Source of the DNA: Betaproteobacteria bacterium | Lineage (GTDB): Bacteria; Pseudomonadota; Gammaproteobacteria; Burkholderiales; SG8-39 | Direction: 5' to 3' | Assembly: GCA_947466535.1 (NCBI GenBank) | Contig: CANIEV010000019.1 | Coordinates: 1 to 37,501, forward strand | Length of the DNA: 37,501 nucleotides | Part shown: positions 34,145-37,501 of the stretch, piece after piece | How the letters are laid out: each line of letters opens with the position of its first letter | How positions within the stretch are numbered: position 1 is the stretch's first letter | The notes under the pieces: generated by a model | What the model saw: only the letters and a program-made list of their open reading frames with translations | Told to the model about the DNA's origin: nothing | The model's database searches: none | Made by a program: the position numbers and the translations under genes

Positions 34145-35467
34145 TTACCCGAGGTAGTCCTCCAGCCGGATTTTCCCGAGATCGGGGAATTGCCGGCGCC
34201 GGAACTCCGGTTCCAGATGCGGCGGGTACGTTGCATCCAGCGCCATCTTGCCGACGTGCGTGCCTTCGACGCGCGAAAAGCCCTGCACGCCAGGGAAGTG
34301 CAGCACGCCCTTGTCCGGGGTGAAGCGGGTGTGGATCGCCCACATCACGTCGTTCGCGTCGTGCGGATTGACATCCTCGTTCACCATCACCACGAACTTC
34401 ATCCAGCGGTGTGCGTCCAGCGCGGCCTTCATTGCCGCCTTCATGTCGGTGTCTGACTTGCGCTCGATGCTCACCACGCAGCCGAGGATCTGGCCTGGGC
34501 TGCCGATGTCGCGCACCTTCGCGAATTTCGACACCGCCTTGTAGACCTCCACGTCCAGCATCATGCTGAGCAGGTTCAGGTCCTCGGGCGTGCCGGCAAT
34601 GATGACGTGATACACGGGATCGCGCCGCTGCGTGATCGCGGTGACCTTGAACACATGGTTCTTGCCGACATCCACATAGGCGTCCATGAATTCGCCGAAG
34701 GGGCCTTCGTCCTCGCGCACGAAGGGCACGATCTCGCCTTCGATCACCATCTCCGCGTCCGCGGGCACGAGCAGCGGAATGCTCACCGCCGGCACCACGC
34801 GCAGCGGCTCGCCCTGCCAGCCGCCGGCAACCAGCAGTTCGTCGGATTCGATCGGCACCTTGGAGGACGCCGCGAGCATCAGCGACGGCGGCGCGCCGAT
34901 GATGCAGGCCGCGGGCACGCCCTTGCCCTGCCGCTCCGCGATCTCGTGGTATTGCCCGAGATGCTGCGGCGCCATCATGCGCACCCGCAGATGGTCGCCG
35001 CCCACAATCTGGGTCCGGTTCCACGAGGCGTTGTAGACGCCGGTATCCGGGTGTTTGGCGATGAAGATGCCGGCGGAGATGTACGGCCCGCCGTCCAGCG
35101 GCGAATGCACGATCTGCGGCAGCGCCCGGCTGACCTCGATCGCATCCGTCATCACCACTTCCTGCACCGGCGCCGAGGCCACCGTGAGCAGCGGCTGCGT
35201 CTGCGCCTCGCGCGCGGCGAGCGTCGGCAGCAGGTCGTCCATGGGCACACCCAGCGAGGTCGCGATCGCTTCGCGGCGCGCCATCACGTTCGACACCACC
35301 GGCACGGTGGCCCCGCGCACCGCGTCGAACCGGATCGCCTGATTGGGCCCGAGTTGCATCCGGCGCGTCACCATGGAGAGTTCCAGATTCGGGTCCACCT
35401 CCCGGGTGACACGGCGCAGTTGTCCCTGCGCCTCGAGCGCGGACAGCAGGTCCCTGAAAGTCGTCAG
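34145..35467 (-). CDS. UbiD-family decarboxylase
   Basis: The protein of about 440 residues fits the UbiD family: PLDGGPYISAGIFIAKHPDTG, NASWNRTQIVGGDHLRVRMMAPQHL (prFMN contacts), the EGEI and EGPFGEFMDAYVD segment carrying the acidic active-site residues, and the C-terminal VNEDVNPHDANDVMWAI. Members use prenylated FMN to (de)carboxylate aromatic and alpha,beta-unsaturated acids. The expected N-terminus (TTFRDLLSALEAQGQLRRV) has no ATG, GTG or TTG; the first canonical start is GTG 35398 inside it. A CTG at 35467 with AAGGAG 13 bases upstream is the best guess, so 35467 is tentative. No ubiX flavin prenyltransferase is in the window. The Bug receptor lies upstream on the same strand. Confidence 0.85.
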   Translation of the reverse strand: MTTFRDLLSALEAQGQLRRVTREVDPNLELSMVTRRMQLGPNQAIRFDAVRGATVPVVSNVMARREAIATSLGVPMDDLLPTLAAREAQTQPLLTVASAPVQEVVMTDAIEVSRALPQIVHSPLDGGPYISAGIFIAKHPDTGVYNASWNRTQIVGGDHLRVRMMAPQHLGQYHEIAERQGKGVPAACIIGAPPSLMLAASSKVPIESDELLVAGGWQGEPLRVVPAVSIPLLVPADAEMVIEGEIVPFVREDEGPFGEFMDAYVDVGKNHVFKVTAITQRRDPVYHVIIAGTPEDLNLLSMMLDVEVYKAVSKFAKVRDIGSPGQILGCVVSIERKSDTDMKAAMKAALDAHRWMKFVVMVNEDVNPHDANDVMWAIHTRFTPDKGVLHFPGVQGFSRVEGTHVGKMALDATYPPHLEPEFRRRQFPDLGKIRLEDYLG

Positions 35468-35599
35468 CGCGATGATCTACTCCTTGCAAGCACGGCATGC
35501 GTAAAACGTACGACGTCGGGGTGACGTCGAAGCATTCGTTACGGCTCGGAGAATATCATCGCCGTGGAGCAGTCACGCCGAAGCAGATCAGCAGCAGCC

Positions 35600-36583
35600 C
35601 TACTCCACCGTGATCTTCGCCTGATCGATTACCTTGCGGTAGCGCTCCATGTCGCTCTTCAACAGCCGGGCGAGATCGTCCGGCCCGCCGGGGCTGGCAA
35701 CGATGCCCTGCTGGAACAGCTGGTCGCGCAATTCGGGCTGGTTGATCAGCGCGAGGAATTCGGCGGTGAGGCGCTGGGTGATCGCCGCCGGCGTACCGAT
35801 CGGCAGGTACACGCCGATCCATGCATCGACATCGATGCCGGGCACGCCTTCTTCGGCGAGCGAGGGCAGGTTGGGCGTCCAGGGTGTGCGCTTGCTGCCG
35901 ACGCTTGCGATCATGCGCAGCTTGCCCGCCTTGGCAAGTTCGGCGACGGTGTGCACCGGGAAGAACGCGGTCTCCACACGTCCGCCGACGAGGTCGGTGA
36001 TCGCCCCCGCGGTGCCCTTGTAGGGCACGTGGGTGATGTCGATGCCCACGGTCTGCTTGAACAGTTCCATCGCGATCTGGTGCGGCGTGCCGGTGCCGGG
36101 CGAACTGAAATTGAGCGAACCGGGCTTCTGCTTCGCCAGCGCGATCAGTTCCTTCACGTTGTGCACCGGGAGCGCGGGGTTCACCAGCAGCACGTAGGTG
36201 ATGTAGGACAGCAGCGCCACCGGCTGCAGGTCCTTTTGCGGGTCCCAGCCGAGGTTCTTCGAGAACAGCGGCGTCACCGCGAGCGTGCTCGCGGTCACCA
36301 TCACCGTGTGGCCGTCGGGCGGCGCCTTCACTACCGAGGCGACGGCGATGTTGCCGCTCGCGCCGGTGCGATTCTCCACAACCACCGGCTTGCCGAATCT
36401 CTGCTGCAGCCGCGGCGCAAAGGTGCGCGCGGTGATATCGGCGGCGGTGCCGGTGGTCGTCGGAATCACCAGCGTGATCGAACGACTCGGATACTCCTGG
36501 GCAAATGCTGCGAGGCCCAGGCCTGCAGCGAACGCGCACGCGACCAAGCGTGTGATGGAAACAGTCCAGGCGACGGGCTTCAT
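35600..36583 (-). CDS. Tripartite tricarboxylate transporter receptor (Bug family), periplasmic
   Basis: The 327-residue protein begins with a signal peptide (about 1-28, ending AAFA before QEYPSRSI), the standard Bug mature start. Family motifs include SITLVIPTTTGTAADITAR, VVVENRTGASGNIA, LNFSSPGTGTPHQIAMELF, HVPYKGTAGAITDLVGG and a C-terminal LLKSDMERYRKVI. Bug proteins bind small carboxylates or other ligands in the periplasm; many are orphans without the TctA/TctB membrane partners, as here. ATG 36583 follows GGAGGAGG. A (CA)10 tract lies 61 bases upstream of the start. Its position between a UbiD-like decarboxylase and a heme-oxygenase-like enzyme suggests an aromatic- or carboxylic-acid theme, by inference. 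Confidence 0.92.
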   Translation of the reverse strand: MKPVAWTVSITRLVACAFAAGLGLAAFAQEYPSRSITLVIPTTTGTAADITARTFAPRLQQRFGKPVVVENRTGASGNIAVASVVKAPPDGHTVMVTASTLAVTPLFSKNLGWDPQKDLQPVALLSYITYVLLVNPALPVHNVKELIALAKQKPGSLNFSSPGTGTPHQIAMELFKQTVGIDITHVPYKGTAGAITDLVGGRVETAFFPVHTVAELAKAGKLRMIASVGSKRTPWTPNLPSLAEEGVPGIDVDAWIGVYLPIGTPAAITQRLTAEFLALINQPELRDQLFQQGIVASPGGPDDLARLLKSDMERYRKVIDQAKITVE

Positions 36584-36643
36584 GGTTCCTCCTCCAGAGA
36601 CGACGGCGGGTTGTCCCGCTTTTGATGGTCGTGCGGCGTGCGT

Positions 36644-36664
36644 CACACACACACACACACACAC
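36644..36664. repeat. (CA)10 dinucleotide tract
   Basis: Ten and a half CA units run without interruption in the 134-base gap between the heme-oxygenase-like gene and the Bug receptor gene, 61 bases upstream of the Bug ATG. Such long dinucleotide runs are uncommon in GC-rich bacterial DNA and are prone to length change by slippage. Confidence 0.95.
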
Positions 36665-36717
36665 CACACGACCGCCGGCCCGCCGTCGGTGACAGGCGGG
36701 CGGCGTTCCTGCTGCGG

Positions 36718-37467
36718 CTAGATACCGTGCGGCAGGATCGGCTTTTCCTTCAGCACTTCGCTTCGGTAGAGGTCGGTGATCGACTCCCAGCGAAGCCGGC
36801 AGGCTTCTTCCGCGATCTGGATTGCGCGCGCTTGCACCGCCGGCGTGTCGAGGTATTTCGAGCAGAGCGTGATCTGGCGCGTCGAGTGCTCCTCGTCCGC
36901 CTCGGCATGCTCCTCGAAGAAGGCGATCGCGCGCGAACCGCGCGGATAGCCGTAGAACTTCTTGAACGCGGGCAGCACCACGTCCACATTCAGCGCAACC
37001 TGCTGGCCTTCCTGCGTCGCCTGCATCGCCAGCGCCACGCCCACCGGCTCGTCGCGCATCACGCGCGAGTAGTGCAGCGAGCGCGCAAACCACGCCGGGG
37101 TCTGTTCGAGCGCCTTCACGTCCTTGTCCTTCAGGCCGGCGGCGCGGGTGAAGGCGAAGATGTCGAGCATGTGATCGTGCGGCTTGTGGCCGGCGCGGTC
37201 GATCGCCATGAGCCCCGCTTCCTCGGCGAGGTTCTCGATGATCGACAGGCGCACGTCTGCCGGCGCCTTGGACAGCAGCAGGCCGAAGCTCGGCAGCGCC
37301 CAGGTGACGAAGCGGTAGTGCTGCGCCATGTACAGACCCATCGCGCGCATCGGCAGCTTGCCGCGGCCGAATTCGCGGAAGAAGGGATGGTTCTTGGTGT
37401 GCCACTTGTCGCGGATCGCGACGATCTTTTTGGCGGTCGGGCTCAGGGCCGGCGCTTTGCTTGACAT
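36718..37467 (-). CDS. Heme-oxygenase-like iron-containing redox enzyme (PqqC/TenA/CADD-like)
   Basis: The 249-residue, mostly helical protein fits the heme-oxygenase-like superfamily. The metal-ligand helix near 184-195 reads FFEEHAEADEEH, giving H187-x3-D191-x2-H194, the spacing of di-iron CADD/HDO enzymes. Further candidate ligands are E82/E83 in ENLAEEAG, the histidines of HKPHDH (94-99) and E153. Members do diverse oxidative chemistry, so the substrate cannot be assigned. No pqqABDE genes are seen, so a PQQ role is unsupported. ATG 37467 has a GGAGTGAGGAAAGC ribosome region. It is upstream of the Bug receptor on the same strand. Confidence 0.8.
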   Translation of the reverse strand: MSSKAPALSPTAKKIVAIRDKWHTKNHPFFREFGRGKLPMRAMGLYMAQHYRFVTWALPSFGLLLSKAPADVRLSIIENLAEEAGLMAIDRAGHKPHDHMLDIFAFTRAAGLKDKDVKALEQTPAWFARSLHYSRVMRDEPVGVALAMQATQEGQQVALNVDVVLPAFKKFYGYPRGSRAIAFFEEHAEADEEHSTRQITLCSKYLDTPAVQARAIQIAEEACRLRWESITDLYRSEVLKEKPILPHGI

Positions 37468-37501
37468 GCTTTCCTCACTCCTTTGTTGTTGGAGCCGTGC
37501 A

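Noticed and set aside
35511-35529. Hairpin CGACGTC/GACGTCG between the Bug receptor and UbiD-like genes as a terminator
   Set aside because: The stem is good, but only a short TTTT further on follows on the minus strand; not enough to call.
35600-37405. A 601-codon frame joining the Bug receptor to upstream sequence through the CA tract
   Set aside because: The upstream half is an alternative frame of the heme-oxygenase-like gene; the Bug receptor has its own ribosome site and signal peptide at 36583.
1-37501. tRNA, rRNA, CRISPR array, insertion sequence or prophage
   Set aside because: I looked for tRNA arms, regularly spaced repeats, transposase or integrase motifs and saw none.

Overview
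The window is a stretch of high-GC chromosomal DNA that looks betaproteobacterial, most likely Burkholderiales or a close relative. The signs are the linked tkt-gap-pgk-pyk-aldolase-purC order, a pyruvate dehydrogenase operon whose E3 carries its own lipoyl domain, a Bug-type (tripartite tricarboxylate) receptor, a DUF4124-glutaredoxin protein and a UbiD-family decarboxylase. No rRNA, tRNA, CRISPR array, transposase or prophage gene was seen. Nearly all of it is housekeeping chromosome, and the right end (about 32.8-37.5 kb) has a more accessory character.

Layout. 1-7.9 kb, minus strand: central carbon cluster tkt, gapA, pgk, pyk, a class I fructose-bisphosphate aldolase, and the 5' part of purC cut by the window edge. 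8.0-11.2 kb, plus strand: a beta-hydroxyacid dehydrogenase (GarR-like), NADH pyrophosphatase nudC, and a single-chain S-adenosylmethionine decarboxylase/aminopropyltransferase fusion (speD-speE). 11.2-13.5 kb, minus: D-amino acid dehydrogenase dadA and a fumarylacetoacetate-hydrolase-family enzyme. 13.8-17.8 kb, minus: a tightly coupled ABC-2 exporter (ATPase, permease), a SET-domain methyltransferase with a lysine-rich tail, and the ribosome-associated GTPase typA. 18.1-21.3 kb: rsmE (+), a secreted protein of unknown function (-), argA and yggX (+). 21.4-28.7 kb, minus: the pyruvate dehydrogenase operon aceE-aceF-lpdA with rpiA behind it, then phoU under what looks like its own Pho box. 29.0-34.0 kb, plus: folD, a 165-bp nested inverted repeat, oligopeptidase A prlC, a DUF4124/glutaredoxin protein, a HigA-type antitoxin with only a fossil of its toxin, and xthA. 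34.1-37.5 kb, minus: a heme-oxygenase-like di-metal enzyme, a Bug receptor and a UbiD-family decarboxylase, possibly a small aromatic- or carboxylic-acid module.

How the genes work together. The left cluster and the PDH operon join the non-oxidative pentose phosphate pathway (tkt, rpiA), lower glycolysis/gluconeogenesis and acetyl-CoA entry. purC, folD and argA supply purine, one-carbon and arginine metabolism. typA and rsmE act on the ribosome. phoU tunes phosphate signalling.

The least ordinary items are these: (i) a pair of 67-bp intergenic repeats, 30 kb apart, each ending in a perfect AT-rich palindrome and each just behind the 3' end of a minus-strand gene; (ii) a nested double inverted repeat between folD and prlC; (iii) the SpeD-SpeE fusion, with altered aminopropyltransferase motifs and a puzzling start region; (iv) the SET-domain gene embedded behind an ABC exporter; (v) the orphan antitoxin with a 19-codon toxin remnant; (vi) a (CA)10 tract upstream of the Bug receptor; (vii) the UbiD-like gene that lacks a normal start codon at its expected N-terminus. 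I did not find a clearly new multi-gene defence or mobile system.
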